A stretch of 64,000 nt of DNA from Pseudoalteromonas aurantia 208 (GCF_014858725.1 NZ_AQGV01000015.1:62001-126000); one strand, 5' to 3'; shown: positions 8,242 through 17,436, counted from the first letter of the stretch. Numbers and translations are program-made. The notes: generated by a model from the sequence alone, not told the origin.

Positions 8242-10131
8242 ATGTTCAAATCGTTTAAGTTCACAAGTAAAGTCACAATCGCAGCATCATTGGTTCTTGT
8301 CATTGTACTGGGATTGTTTACCGTTAATAATTTTGTGTCGATGCGCACACAAACGCAAACTCAGTTAACTGCCGTCCTTCAAGAAATATCTCATTCAGTT
8401 TCCCAAAATATCGCCAACTGGCTAAATGATCGATTACAAGTTGTTGAGTCTGTCGCATTGGGTCATCGAGAGTCTGATAGTGAAGAGCAGGTTCTTAGGC
8501 GCTTAAAAACGGCGGATGTCGCAGGAGACTTTAAAAATGTGTATGTCGGAATGCCCAGTGGTAAATTTGTGTTAGATGATCCGAGTATTCAGCTTCCGGC
8601 AGATTATGACGCGACAACTCGGCCATGGTACAAATTGGCGCAGTCAAAACGCAGCACAGCATTTACTAACCCGTATATTGATGTCACAACAAATGAATTA
8701 ACTATTTCAGCAGTGGTTCCTATGTATGATGGTAGCGCATTTGCAGGTGTTGCTGGTGGTGATATCGATATGGCAACGATCACTGAGATTATTACTGAAA
8801 TTGACTTTTTAGGGTTTGGCTATGGTTTCTTACTAGATAATAACGGTCGTATTTTATCTCACCCTGATCCTGCATTTAACGACAAACCAATGGCAGAGTT
8901 GTTTGGTAGCCACGTGCCATTAAATGAAGTATTTATTGAGCTCGAGATTGACGGCCAAGATAAACTGGTTTCTTTTATTGAAATGAAAGGAATCAAAAAT
9001 GTTGATTGGTATTTGGGTGTCGTGATCAACAAAGAGATTGCTTACTCTTCAGTGTCGTCATTTAGAAATATGGCGGCTATTTATATGCTCTTAGGTGTGG
9101 TCGTTATTGTGGTCATGTTACAAGTGTTACTCAAATACTTAATGAAGCCGGTTGTTAATCTTAATGAAGCGATAAAAGACATTGCACAGGGTGAAGGTGA
9201 CTTAACACGCCGACTGGTCGTAGAGAATGATGATGAGTTTGGTGAGCTGTCTAATTACTTTAATCTATTTATAGACAAGATCCATAACTCTATTGTGCAG
9301 GTGCGTGATACAACAGTGTCACTTGATGACTCAGTAAAAAGTTTGGTAGACCAAACCCAATCCACATTGAATATGTATGGCGACCAATCTAAACGTACCG
9401 ACAATGTTGCTACGGCGATTAACGAACTGTCTTCTAGTGCAGTTGAAATTTCGAATAATGCAACCCATGCATCGGAACTTGCCAGCGAGGCAAACCAGCT
9501 GAGTAACGATAGTCAAACTGCACTCAATGCAAACATTGCGGAAATTGCATCGCTCAGTGACAAAATGTCAAAAGCGCAATCGACAGTCGATAGTTTAGAT
9601 AAACACTCAGCGAGTATTGGTCAAGTACTTGAAGTGATCAAGAGTGTGAGTGAGCAAACTAATCTGCTAGCGCTCAATGCTGCGATAGAGGCTGCTAGAG
9701 CAGGAGAAGCCGGGAGGGGATTTGCTGTCGTAGCAGATGAAGTTCGGCAGTTGGCTCAAAGAACTCAAGAGTCGACCCAAGAAATCGAAAATACCATTGT
9801 TGAGTTACAACAGGGATCTGCATCAGCAGTTGCTGTGATGAATTCGAGCCTTGATGACTCCGCTAAAAGTGCGGTCCAAGCGACTGCAGCGGGTGATAAA
9901 ATGGGGGAAGTAAGTCATGCGATTGAGTCAATTGATGGTGTCAATCATGCTGTTGCAAGTGCGACGGCTGAACAAAATGCGGTTATTCAATCACTTGACA
10001 GCGATATCCACCATATCAGTGACTTGAGTGTTCAAGGGGCAGAAAATTTAAATGGTACCTTGGCTGAATGTAAACAGTTACAACAGCAATTTGATGAACT
10101 TGAAGAAATGGTATTGAAGTTCAAAGTATAA
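8242..10131 (+). CDS. Methyl-accepting chemotaxis protein with double-Cache sensor
   Basis: A 629-residue inner-membrane chemoreceptor. There is a transmembrane segment at about residues 10-30, a periplasmic sensor of double-Cache type up to about 275 (it contains DATTRPWYKLA and YIDVTTNELTISAVVPMYDG, typical of dCACHE_1 ligand pockets), a second membrane segment at about 277-300, a HAMP linker with DIAQGEGDLTRRL, and a cytoplasmic signalling domain. The hairpin tip EVIKSVSEQTNLLALNAAIE and the adjoining AARAGEAGRGFAVVADEVR are nearly invariant in the family. It would relay ligand occupancy to CheA/CheW. dCACHE_1 receptors often bind amino acids or small organic acids, but the ligand cannot be read from sequence. 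It is a single gene bounded by terminators, with no che genes nearby. Confidence 0.95.
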   Translation: MFKSFKFTSKVTIAASLVLVIVLGLFTVNNFVSMRTQTQTQLTAVLQEISHSVSQNIANWLNDRLQVVESVALGHRESDSEEQVLRRLKTADVAGDFKNVYVGMPSGKFVLDDPSIQLPADYDATTRPWYKLAQSKRSTAFTNPYIDVTTNELTISAVVPMYDGSAFAGVAGGDIDMATITEIITEIDFLGFGYGFLLDNNGRILSHPDPAFNDKPMAELFGSHVPLNEVFIELEIDGQDKLVSFIEMKGIKNVDWYLGVVINKEIAYSSVSSFRNMAAIYMLLGVVVIVVMLQVLLKYLMKPVVNLNEAIKDIAQGEGDLTRRLVVENDDEFGELSNYFNLFIDKIHNSIVQVRDTTVSLDDSVKSLVDQTQSTLNMYGDQSKRTDNVATAINELSSSAVEISNNATHASELASEANQLSNDSQTALNANIAEIASLSDKMSKAQSTVDSLDKHSASIGQVLEVIKSVSEQTNLLALNAAIEAARAGEAGRGFAVVADEVRQLAQRTQESTQEIENTIVELQQGSASAVAVMNSSLDDSAKSAVQATAAGDKMGEVSHAIESIDGVNHAVASATAEQNAVIQSLDSDIHHISDLSVQGAENLNGTLAECKQLQQQFDELEEMVLKFKV

Positions 10132-10147
10132 ACAAAAAAATTTAAGG

Positions 10148-10177
10148 AACCAGCAATTATTTGCTGGTTTTTTTTTT
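10148..10177 (+). terminator. Intrinsic terminator after the chemoreceptor
   Basis: Nine-base-pair stem AACCAGCAA/TTGCTGGTT with loop TTAT, ending in a T-run. Confidence 0.93.
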
Positions 10178-10256
10178 GCCTAATAAATGCGCCCTCACTG
10201 TTCAGATTCCTTTAATAATGCTGTACCTGAAAGGGTTGGTTTCTCTATTGTGACAA

Positions 10257-10296
10257 CTGTCATTTTTTTGTATTTTTATCGCAACACGTTTGTCAT
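10257..10296 (+). promoter_or_regulatory. Two tandem Pho-box-like elements before the TonB2 operon
   Basis: Four heptamers spaced exactly 11 bases apart: CTGTCAT (10257), TTGTATT (10268), TCGCAAC (10279), TTGTCAT (10290). The PhoB consensus is CTGTCAT-N4-CTGTCAT with 11-base periodicity; the outer two match well, the inner two weakly. A similar element precedes the lipoprotein gene at 15573. Confidence 0.55.
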
Positions 10297-10350
10297 TAAA
10301 CGACTTTAGACTGCTCGCAACTTAATTACTAGAAAACTAAGGTGTATGCG

Positions 10351-11103
10351 ATGAAGTGCGTGAAACCCCTGCTACTTGCAACTGTATTTGCAACTACAGC
10401 AAGCGTTCAAGCGAATGACTTACAAAAAGTCATAGACAAGAGCAATGTGATCAATGATTCAGCTCAAACTACTCAAACAAAAATTGATTCTATTTCAGAC
10501 TCAATGCAATCTCGTCTGCAAAAATTCAAGACGCTTAATAAAGAGATTGACGGGCTGACAGTTTATAACGCACAACTTGATAAGCAAATCGAAAACCAAC
10601 TGAGTGAAATGAGTGCAATTAATGCCTCTATGGATCAGGTGTCGGTTATAGAACGCCAAATTACACCTTTGATGTTAAGAATGATCACAGGTCTTGAGCA
10701 ATTTGTCGCTCTTGATGTGCCATTTTTATCTGAAGAGCGCGCGGAGCGCGTTGAAACACTTAAAAAAATGATGGAACGAGCTGATGTGACATCGAGTGAA
10801 AAGTTTCGCCGTGTTGTCGAAGCTTATCAAGTTGAAGTGGATTACGGCCGAACAATCGAAGCTTACACCAGTCTACTAGACGTAAATGGTCAAGAGCGAG
10901 AAGTAGACTTCTTACGAATTGGTCGATTAGAGCTACTATATGTGACCAAAGATGGCTCTCATGCCGGCAGCTGGGACCAAAAAGCGCAGCAATTTGTTGC
11001 GGTTGATGATACTGCGATTAGTCAAATAAACAAAGGGCTGCGTATTGCTCGCAAACAACTCGCCCCTGATATGCTTACCCTACCTGTTCACGCGTCTAAA
11101 TAG
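10351..11103 (+). CDS. DUF3450 periplasmic protein of a TonB2 system
   Basis: About 250 residues with a signal peptide (MKCVKPLLLATVFATTASVQA), then a long coiled coil (about residues 25-95) and a small C-terminal domain containing EVDFLRIGRLELLYVT and SWDQKAQQF. This matches DUF3450, a family regularly encoded before TtpC-like ExbB proteins. The ATG at 10351 is chosen over GTG at 10342 because TAAGG at 10338-10342 gives good spacing. It is first in a tight six-gene operon; the next gene starts nine bases after its stop. A structural or regulatory role in the periplasmic part of the energy transduction complex is inferred; no biochemical function is established that I can name. Confidence 0.88.
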   Translation: MKCVKPLLLATVFATTASVQANDLQKVIDKSNVINDSAQTTQTKIDSISDSMQSRLQKFKTLNKEIDGLTVYNAQLDKQIENQLSEMSAINASMDQVSVIERQITPLMLRMITGLEQFVALDVPFLSEERAERVETLKKMMERADVTSSEKFRRVVEAYQVEVDYGRTIEAYTSLLDVNGQEREVDFLRIGRLELLYVTKDGSHAGSWDQKAQQFVAVDDTAISQINKGLRIARKQLAPDMLTLPVHASK

Positions 11104-11112
11104 AGGTTCAAG

Positions 11113-12480
11113 ATGAAATTTTTAAAGCAGTTTAGCCAAAAAGCCATCTTGGCAGCAACACTGGCACTATCAACAAACGCATTGGCAGATCAAGCGTTGA
11201 ACTTAGATTCGTTACTTAAAACATTAGAACAAGGACAAGCAGCTCAAACAACGCAAAACAAAGCGCGCGAAGCAGACTTTCGCGCTAAGCAAGACCAACA
11301 AGTGTCTATGCTAAATGCCCTTACGAATAAGCGTAACGGAGAGCTATCTCGTTCAGAACGATTAGAAACATCATTTGAAGAAAATGAAATCAAGCTACAA
11401 AACTTAACAGATACCTTGTCAAAGAGAATGGGGTCTTTAAAAGAGCTATTTGGTGTGTTACAGCAAGTCGCGGGTGATTCGAGTAACAAGTTTCAAACCT
11501 CTGTGGTTTCTGCACAAATCCCAGGTAGAAGTGCTTTCATGGATGAAATGGCGAAAAAAATGGGCTCTTCATCGCGCCTTGCATCTATCGAAGACATTGA
11601 AAAGGTGTGGTATGAATTGCAACGAGAAATGACAGAGCAAGGGAAAGTATCTCGCTACAACAGTGAAGTGATTGTTGCTGGTGGAAGTAAGGTAACGAAA
11701 GAGGTATTGAGAGTTGGTGCATTTAACTTAATTGCTGATGGCAAATATCTTACGTATAACCCAGTAACAAACACAACATCTGAACTTACGCGTCAACCAG
11801 TTTCTCGATTCACAGAAACGGCTGCTGACTTGCAATTAGAAACGACGGGCACGGTTGCATTTGCACTTGACCCGACAGGTGGCTCTATACTTGGTTTGCT
11901 AGTTCAAGCACCCAATACACAAGAGCAAGTTCATCAAGGTGGTGCGGTTGGTTACGTGATCCTTGGCGTAGGTGTACTTGCACTGCTGATTGCGTTAGAG
12001 CGATTTTTCTCTTTGATGGTTATGGGGGCAAAAATCCGTCGTCAACTTAAAGAAGATGTGGCACGAGATGACAACCCATTAGGTCGGGTTATGAAGGTGA
12101 AAGAGCAATACCCGAATGTTGCTTATGACACCCTAGAGTTAAAACTGAGCGAAGCTATTTTGCGCGAGATGCCAAAAATCACACGTAATTTAACGCTTAT
12201 TAAAATTATATCGGTTGTAGCACCTTTATTAGGCCTGTTAGGTACAGTGACCGGCATGATTAACACATTCCAAGCAATTACATTATTCGGTACAGGTGAC
12301 CCTAAATTAATGGCTGGTGGTATTTCACAAGCACTTGTTACTACTGTATTAGGTCTTGTTGTGGCGATTCCAACGGTATTTTTATACACGCTGTTAAATA
12401 CGCGTTCTCGTAACTTGCTACTGATACTACAGGAGCAAAGTGCAGGGATAATTGCTGAGCGTAGCGAAAAAGGAGCGTAA
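11113..12480 (+). CDS. TtpC-like MotA/TolQ/ExbB proton channel protein with periplasmic extension
   Basis: A 455-residue inner-membrane protein. A signal peptide (ending ALA) is followed by a periplasmic, largely coiled-coil region to about residue 270, then an ExbB/TolQ-type channel domain: a membrane segment GYVILGVGVLALLIALERFF and the paired C-terminal segments VAPLLGLLGTVTGMINTFQA and LVTTVLGLVVAIPTVFLYTL. This architecture and length match TtpC, the extra ExbB-like protein required by Vibrio TonB2 systems. It lies between the DUF3450 gene and the short ExbB gene. It probably helps TonB cross the periplasm to reach receptors; this is inferred from the Vibrio system. Confidence 0.92.
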   Translation: MKFLKQFSQKAILAATLALSTNALADQALNLDSLLKTLEQGQAAQTTQNKAREADFRAKQDQQVSMLNALTNKRNGELSRSERLETSFEENEIKLQNLTDTLSKRMGSLKELFGVLQQVAGDSSNKFQTSVVSAQIPGRSAFMDEMAKKMGSSSRLASIEDIEKVWYELQREMTEQGKVSRYNSEVIVAGGSKVTKEVLRVGAFNLIADGKYLTYNPVTNTTSELTRQPVSRFTETAADLQLETTGTVAFALDPTGGSILGLLVQAPNTQEQVHQGGAVGYVILGVGVLALLIALERFFSLMVMGAKIRRQLKEDVARDDNPLGRVMKVKEQYPNVAYDTLELKLSEAILREMPKITRNLTLIKIISVVAPLLGLLGTVTGMINTFQAITLFGTGDPKLMAGGISQALVTTVLGLVVAIPTVFLYTLLNTRSRNLLLILQEQSAGIIAERSEKGA

Positions 12481-12482
12481 TC

Positions 12483-13010
12483 GTGGTGCTATTGATTGAA
12501 GCAATCAATACGCTGCGAGAGTTTTTAGACACAGGTGGCCAAGTTCTCTTGGTCATCGGTCTAATAATCTTTGCGATGTGGTTGCTAATTTTAGAGCGGT
12601 TCATGTTTCTATTCGGACGGTATCGCACATACAAAAGAAGTGTTTTAGCACTTTGGGAAAACAGAGCTGAGCGCAATAGCTGGAATGCAGAGCAAATACG
12701 CCAAGCTCAGATTTCACGGGTTGGCATTCAGTTAAATGCAAATTTATCTTATATCAACGTTATGGTCGCATTGTGTCCACTTTTAGGTTTGTTAGGTACG
12801 GTTACCGGCATGATAGAAGTGTTTGATGTGATGGCTATAACAGGCAGTGGTAGTGCTCGCTCAATGGCATCAGGTGTATCTAAAGCAACGATCCCTACGA
12901 TGGCAGGCATGGTTGGCGCATTATCAGGTGTTTTTGCATCAACGTATTTACAGCGCAAAGCAAAACGCGAAGTTGAGTTACTAGAAGATAAAATGTTACT
13001 TGACCATTAA
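12483..13010 (+). CDS. exbB: ExbB proton channel subunit of the TonB2 system
   Basis: A 175-residue inner-membrane protein of the MotA/TolQ/ExbB family, with three hydrophobic segments. The diagnostic stretches are LLVIGLIIFAMWLLILERF near the N-terminus and ALCPLLGLLGTVTGMIEVFD, matching the channel helices. Start is GTG at 12483 with GGAG from the end of the previous gene upstream. It lacks the long periplasmic extension of its upstream paralogue, so the operon encodes one long and one short ExbB-like protein. With ExbD it converts proton motive force into TonB motion. Confidence 0.94.
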   Translation: MVLLIEAINTLREFLDTGGQVLLVIGLIIFAMWLLILERFMFLFGRYRTYKRSVLALWENRAERNSWNAEQIRQAQISRVGIQLNANLSYINVMVALCPLLGLLGTVTGMIEVFDVMAITGSGSARSMASGVSKATIPTMAGMVGALSGVFASTYLQRKAKREVELLEDKMLLDH

Positions 13011-13033
13011 GTGGTCAAGTATAGGAGGAAAAT

Positions 13034-13444
13034 ATGAGAGCCCCATTAGCAAAAGTGTTTCAAGAAGAAGAAGCCGAAGAAATTAACATGACCCCAATGT
13101 TAGATGTTGTATTTATCATGTTGATATTCTTCATCGTCACAGCATCATTCGTCAAAGAGGCAGGCATCGATGTAAATCGCCCAGAAGCGGCGACTGCGGT
13201 TAAAAAGCAGCGTGCCAACATCTTAGTTGCAATTTCCGATACCGGTGAGATTTGGATTAATAAACGACAAATTGATGTCCGCGCAGTTCAAGCGAACATT
13301 GAGCGTTTAAAAGCTGAAAATCCCCAAGGTAGTGTGGTTATTCAAGCCGATAAAAAGGCCACGACTGAAATGTTGATCAAAGTCATGGATGCGTCTCGTG
13401 CCGCTGGTGCGTTTGATGTATCAATTGCTGCACAGGAATCATAA
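13034..13444 (+). CDS. exbD: ExbD proton channel subunit of the TonB2 system
   Basis: A 136-residue protein with a short cytoplasmic N-terminus, one membrane helix (about residues 23-43) and a periplasmic domain. INMTPMLDVVFIMLIFFIVT is the ExbD/TolR signature; Asp24 is the proton-path residue equivalent to ExbD Asp25 in E. coli. A GGAGG-type ribosome binding site is present (aGGAGGaaaat). It overlaps functionally with exbB just upstream and tonB three bases downstream, a spacing that implies cotranslation. Confidence 0.95.
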   Translation: MRAPLAKVFQEEEAEEINMTPMLDVVFIMLIFFIVTASFVKEAGIDVNRPEAATAVKKQRANILVAISDTGEIWINKRQIDVRAVQANIERLKAENPQGSVVIQADKKATTEMLIKVMDASRAAGAFDVSIAAQES

Positions 13445-13446
13445 CT

Positions 13447-14052
13447 ATGCGTTACTTAATAGCACTTGTGATTGCAGGTGTTGTTACTTTCTTCTTGTTC
13501 TTGGGTATGCAGGCGCTTATCCAAGGAGGGGAAGGGGCAATGACAGAGCCTGTTAAAGGAAATGTACTTGATTTTGTGCGTTTGAAAAAAGAAGAAACGG
13601 TACAAAAGAAAGAGCGTAAACCGCAAAAACCACCTACGCCAAAAGAGCCGCCACCACCAATGGATGCGCCCCAAATGCAAAGTAATAACCTCGATGCTGC
13701 AGGTGCTGATTTTGATTTCAGTGCAAATGTAGAGGCTGATGTAAATCTGGAGGGCGGGCTTGCACTAGAATCGAGCGATGGTGAATATTTACCGATTGTT
13801 AAAGTAGCACCTGTTTATCCACGTCGCGCTTTGTCTCGGGGAATTGAAGGGTATGTGATTGTCGAGTTTATAGTGACTAAAAATGGCACGGTTCGAGCAC
13901 CTAAAGTCATCAATGCAGAACCCGAGTCTATCTTTGACCGCGCAGCACTAGATGCCGCACTAAAGTTCAAATATAAGCCTCGAGTTGTTAATGGTGAAGC
14001 TGTTGAAGTAGCGGGTGTGCAAAACAAAATATCATTCCAAATAAACGGTTAA
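13447..14052 (+). CDS. tonB: TonB2-type energy transducer
   Basis: A 201-residue protein. It has an N-terminal membrane anchor (about residues 4-25), a short Pro/Lys-rich periplasmic spacer (PQKPPTPKEPPPPMDAP) and a C-terminal TonB domain (about 110-201) with VAPVYPRRALSRGIEGYVIV and the conserved AALDAALKFKYKPRVVNGE. It is short, like TonB2 of Vibrio, which relies on TtpC. It would contact TonB boxes of outer-membrane receptors; the nearest is the receptor at 17437-20121. The stop is immediately followed by the leader of the TPR gene. Confidence 0.95.
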   Translation: MRYLIALVIAGVVTFFLFLGMQALIQGGEGAMTEPVKGNVLDFVRLKKEETVQKKERKPQKPPTPKEPPPPMDAPQMQSNNLDAAGADFDFSANVEADVNLEGGLALESSDGEYLPIVKVAPVYPRRALSRGIEGYVIVEFIVTKNGTVRAPKVINAEPESIFDRAALDAALKFKYKPRVVNGEAVEVAGVQNKISFQING

Positions 14053-14076
14053 TTGTTGCGGACCGAGGATGCGATT

Positions 14077-15381
14077 ATGAATAAAATTAAATTATTAGCA
14101 CTGTACGGTGCCATGTTTGTGACTGGGACTGTGGGACCAGTAATATTATCATTGACCCCAATGACTGATGTAGGAACAGCGTTTGCTGAAACAAAAACCA
14201 AACGGGTTCCAGCTTTAAGAGAAAAAGTATATAGCCAATTGGCCCGTGCTCAGAAGCTTGCCGATGATGGAGATGTCCAAGCCGGACTTGAGGCACTTGA
14301 TGGTATTAAAGAGCGCGCATCAAGTATGAACTCTTATGAGATTGCAATGATGTATAACTTTTATGGGTTCATTTATTATAATGAAAATGAACTAGATAAA
14401 GCCATTGCTGCATTTGAGTCAGTAGTTTCTGAGGAAGGAATACCAGAATCACTTAGGTTATCTACAACGTTTAGCCTAGCACAGCTGGCAATGGCAAACT
14501 CTGATTATAATAAAGTGAGTAAGTACCTCGATGCATGGGATGAAATTAATAATAAACCTGTGCCTGAATCTTATTATATACTCAGAGGTCAAGTACATTA
14601 TCAGTTGAAGGAGTACGTTAAAGCACTTAGTTATATTGATACGGTTATATCACTTTCAGAAAATAAAGGTGATATACCAAAAGAAAACTGGTTAGTACTA
14701 AAACGCGCACTGCATTATTCAATGAGTGAACCAAAAGAAGTTGTAAGTGTGCTGGAAAAAATGGTTCGATTATATAATAAGCCTGCATATTGGATTCAGC
14801 TATCAGGCATGTACGGAGAAGTTGGTGAAGAGAAAAAACAATTAGCATTGTTTGAAGCTGCCGACCAGCAAGGATTTGTAAAATCACGCTCTGAACATAT
14901 GCAATTGGCGCAAGTATACATGTTTAATGGTTTGTCATATAAAGCCGCACAAGTATTAAAAAGAGGCTTGGCTGCTGAGGTTGTCGAAAATAATGCTAAA
15001 AATAATGCATTTATCGCAGAAGCCTTTATTCAAGCAAGGGAAGATGAAAAAGCCATTCCATTTTTTGAGCAAGCAAGCAGTCAAACACAGCACGGTAATT
15101 TTGATCAACGATTGGCTGAAGTTTACATTAATTTAGAAATGTTTGATGAAGCTGCTGATGCTGCACGTAGTGCTTTAAATAAAGGGGAGCTAACATTCGA
15201 AGCGAATGCGTATGTTGCTTTAGGCATGGCGCAATATAATCTCACGAATTTTGACGCTTCTATATTAGCCTTTGAACAAGCAGAAAAGCACAAAAAATCG
15301 GCAAGGCTCGCAAAGCAGTGGATTAAATATGTTAAAAAAGAAAAAATACATGCTGAAACATTAAAGCAAGCTTTACTGTAA
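14077..15381 (+). CDS. TPR-repeat periplasmic protein of the TonB2 operon
   Basis: About 434 residues: signal-anchor (about residues 1-35 after ATG 14077), then TPR-like helical pairs throughout, such as MMYNFYGFIYYNENELDKAI and AYVALGMAQYNLTNFDASIL. ATG 14077 is chosen because GAGG lies eight bases upstream; a TTG at 14053 in frame would have no such site. It is the last gene of the operon and is followed by a terminator. TPR proteins in this position accompany many TtpC-type TonB systems. A scaffold role tying the complex to receptors or to the wall is inference. Confidence 0.88.
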   Translation: MNKIKLLALYGAMFVTGTVGPVILSLTPMTDVGTAFAETKTKRVPALREKVYSQLARAQKLADDGDVQAGLEALDGIKERASSMNSYEIAMMYNFYGFIYYNENELDKAIAAFESVVSEEGIPESLRLSTTFSLAQLAMANSDYNKVSKYLDAWDEINNKPVPESYYILRGQVHYQLKEYVKALSYIDTVISLSENKGDIPKENWLVLKRALHYSMSEPKEVVSVLEKMVRLYNKPAYWIQLSGMYGEVGEEKKQLALFEAADQQGFVKSRSEHMQLAQVYMFNGLSYKAAQVLKRGLAAEVVENNAKNNAFIAEAFIQAREDEKAIPFFEQASSQTQHGNFDQRLAEVYINLEMFDEAADAARSALNKGELTFEANAYVALGMAQYNLTNFDASILAFEQAEKHKKSARLAKQWIKYVKKEKIHAETLKQALL

Positions 15382-15399
15382 AAATATAATCGCAACACC

Positions 15400-15424
15400 A
15401 AAGCTGCTCTAGGGCGGCTTTTTT
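15400..15424 (+). terminator. Intrinsic terminator of the TonB2 operon
   Basis: Stem AAAGCTGC/GCGGCTTT (one G-T pair) with a T-run. Confidence 0.85.
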
Positions 15425-15572
15425 CATGTTTATTCCTTTTGTATTATAAAACCAAAACAAAATCATTATTATTAATTGCTTGTTTACATATTGTTAACCG
15501 ATACTGTCGTTTAATTTTTTACTTTTAAATTAATTAAAAATTCTTTTGTTAACTTTTGATGACAGGTTGTTT

Positions 15573-15601
15573 TTGTAACCTATTTGTCATGAAAGTATTC
15601 T
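15573..15601 (+). promoter_or_regulatory. Pho-box-like promoter of the lipoprotein/receptor pair
   Basis: TTGTAAC-CTAT-TTGTCAT at 15573-15590 matches the two-heptamer PhoB box in the right spacing, and a candidate -10 TATTCT (15596-15601) follows. The core (G-Y-AAC-N3-TTTGTCAT-N-AAA) aligns base for base with 10281-10302 before the TonB2 operon. Confidence 0.5.
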
Positions 15602-15664
15602 AATTTACCCCCAACGAATTAAAACACATAAATAATAAGTTTATATCTCATATTGGAGTTAGCA

Positions 15665-17359
15665 ATGGAATTACAAAACCTTTTCAAAGTTTCGGCGATT
15701 GTAGCAGCGATGGCATTAACTGGTTGTGGTGGTGATATAGAAGTAACACCGACCGTTAATGATACAAGTGTTAATAATTCAAATAACACAACAAATAACA
15801 CTGGTACAGATACAGGCGGAACACCAACTACTCCAACTGACCCTGTAACACCGACTAATCCTTGTACATCTAGAACAGTTTCTGGCACGGAAGTTCAAGG
15901 TACATTCCAAGCTCCTCATTGTGTATACGGTACAGATTTCGCGGGTAAAAACTTAGAGATAGCATCTGATATTACATTTGCAGACTTAGAGAATGATGGC
16001 GCTCACGTATTCAAAGGTGCTCTGTTAATTGGGGAAAACTGTAATACTACAACGGGTTGTTCAGTACCAGAGAATGGCCCTACTCTAAAAGTGGAAGCGG
16101 GTGCGACGCTTGCGTTCACATCTGGTGAAGCCATCATCCGTATTGCACGTGGCGCAAAAATTGATGCAATCGGCACCGCTGACAAGCCAATTTCATTTAC
16201 TTCAGCAAATACAATCGAAGCGTTTGATTTAGCGAATATTGGTCCACAGTTTGCTGACTGGGGCGGTATCATCATCAATGGTAAAGGCTTAACAAATCAG
16301 TGTACAAATGTCGAACGAGCTGAAAATACTTGTAATGCTAACGCTGAAGGTATTGTGAGTCACTTTGGTGGTTCTGATAATGCAGATGGCAGTGGTCATA
16401 TTAAATACGCGAATATTTGGTATGCCGGTTCAGGTCCTCGTGATGGCGGCCCTGGAGATGATTTAAATTCATTAACATTAAATGCTGTGGGCTCAGGCTC
16501 AAGCTTTGAGTATCTTCACATTCACCAAGGTTTCGATGATGGTATTGAATTCTTTGGCGGTGCTTCGACGATTAAAAACATCGTTGTGACGGATACACAA
16601 GATGATGCAATTGACATTGATGCAGGTTGGAAAGGTAAAGCACAGTTTATCTACGTACAGCATGGTACTATAAAAACTAAAAAAGACGTCACGTATCAAG
16701 ATTCTGATGGTAACCCAGCGTTAATTGCGGCTGGCTCTGAAGGCTACATGGGTAACAATGGTTTTGAAACAGATGGTGAGAAAAACAAAGGTGCTGATTA
16801 TAGTGAAGTACCAGCATCAAACCCAATGATTGCAAATGTGACTGTAGTAACGACCGATGGAAAGTCTATCCGTGACAACAGTTCATCTCAAGCTGCAAAA
16901 TTTGATGATGCTATTCAGGGGCAATACTACAACGCGTTGTTTGTGAAATCAGCAGCCGCACAAGGTGGTCAAGATACAAAATGTATTGAATTTAAAGATT
17001 CAGATGCGGCAGCAAACGCAGAAGCAGATACACTTAATTTCCACAACTCTGTTTTAGCATGCACCGCAAACTTTAAATCAGGTTCAGAGCCACTTCCAAA
17101 TGGCGAAGGTAAAGAAGAGTGGTTTAAAAATGCTGGTTCTAGCTTAGTGTTAGATGGTGCACAAGATGTGCTTGCAGCAGATGGTTTTTCAACTAACTCA
17201 ACATCAACAGCCATTACGATTACAGCAAATGATTTAAGCTCATTAAATGACAGCTTCTTTACACCGGTTAACTATATCGGTGCTGTTTCAAATGCTGATA
17301 CATCGAGCGAATGGTACAAGTGGGTTCAAAAAGCAGTAACAGCTGCTAACAACGACTAA
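15665..17359 (+). CDS. Surface lipoprotein with predicted right-handed beta-helix, partner of the adjacent TonB receptor
   Basis: About 564 residues. Signal peptide with lipobox LTGC places the lipidated Cys at residue 21. A Thr/Asn/Pro-rich linker (about 25-65) follows, then a long repetitive beta region with ladder-type stretches: GATLAFTSGEAIIRIARGAK, WGGIIINGKG and DDGIEFFGGASTIKNIVVTD, typical of parallel beta-helix proteins. ATG 15665 is chosen because GGAG at 15655-15658 lies six bases upstream. It precedes a TonB-dependent receptor, as a SusD-like or capture lipoprotein would, and shares a Pho-box-like promoter element with the TonB2 operon. Such proteins are annotated vaguely in Alteromonadales; the ligand is unknown. 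Confidence 0.82.
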   Translation: MELQNLFKVSAIVAAMALTGCGGDIEVTPTVNDTSVNNSNNTTNNTGTDTGGTPTTPTDPVTPTNPCTSRTVSGTEVQGTFQAPHCVYGTDFAGKNLEIASDITFADLENDGAHVFKGALLIGENCNTTTGCSVPENGPTLKVEAGATLAFTSGEAIIRIARGAKIDAIGTADKPISFTSANTIEAFDLANIGPQFADWGGIIINGKGLTNQCTNVERAENTCNANAEGIVSHFGGSDNADGSGHIKYANIWYAGSGPRDGGPGDDLNSLTLNAVGSGSSFEYLHIHQGFDDGIEFFGGASTIKNIVVTDTQDDAIDIDAGWKGKAQFIYVQHGTIKTKKDVTYQDSDGNPALIAAGSEGYMGNNGFETDGEKNKGADYSEVPASNPMIANVTVVTTDGKSIRDNSSSQAAKFDDAIQGQYYNALFVKSAAAQGGQDTKCIEFKDSDAAANAEADTLNFHNSVLACTANFKSGSEPLPNGEGKEEWFKNAGSSLVLDGAQDVLAADGFSTNSTSTAITITANDLSSLNDSFFTPVNYIGAVSNADTSSEWYKWVQKAVTAANND

Positions 17360-17390
17360 TCATACCGATTTAGGTTGTTATCAAAAAAGT

Positions 17391-17414
17391 AGGCGCAGTG
17401 GTTGCGCCTTTTTT
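17391..17414 (+). terminator. Terminator-like hairpin between lipoprotein and receptor genes
   Basis: AGGCGCA/TGCGCCT stem followed by six T, only some 20 bases before the receptor start. No obvious separate promoter follows, so it probably attenuates the receptor relative to the lipoprotein rather than ending the operon. Confidence 0.8.
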
Positions 17415-17436
17415 ATGATTTTTGGCAGGAATGAAA

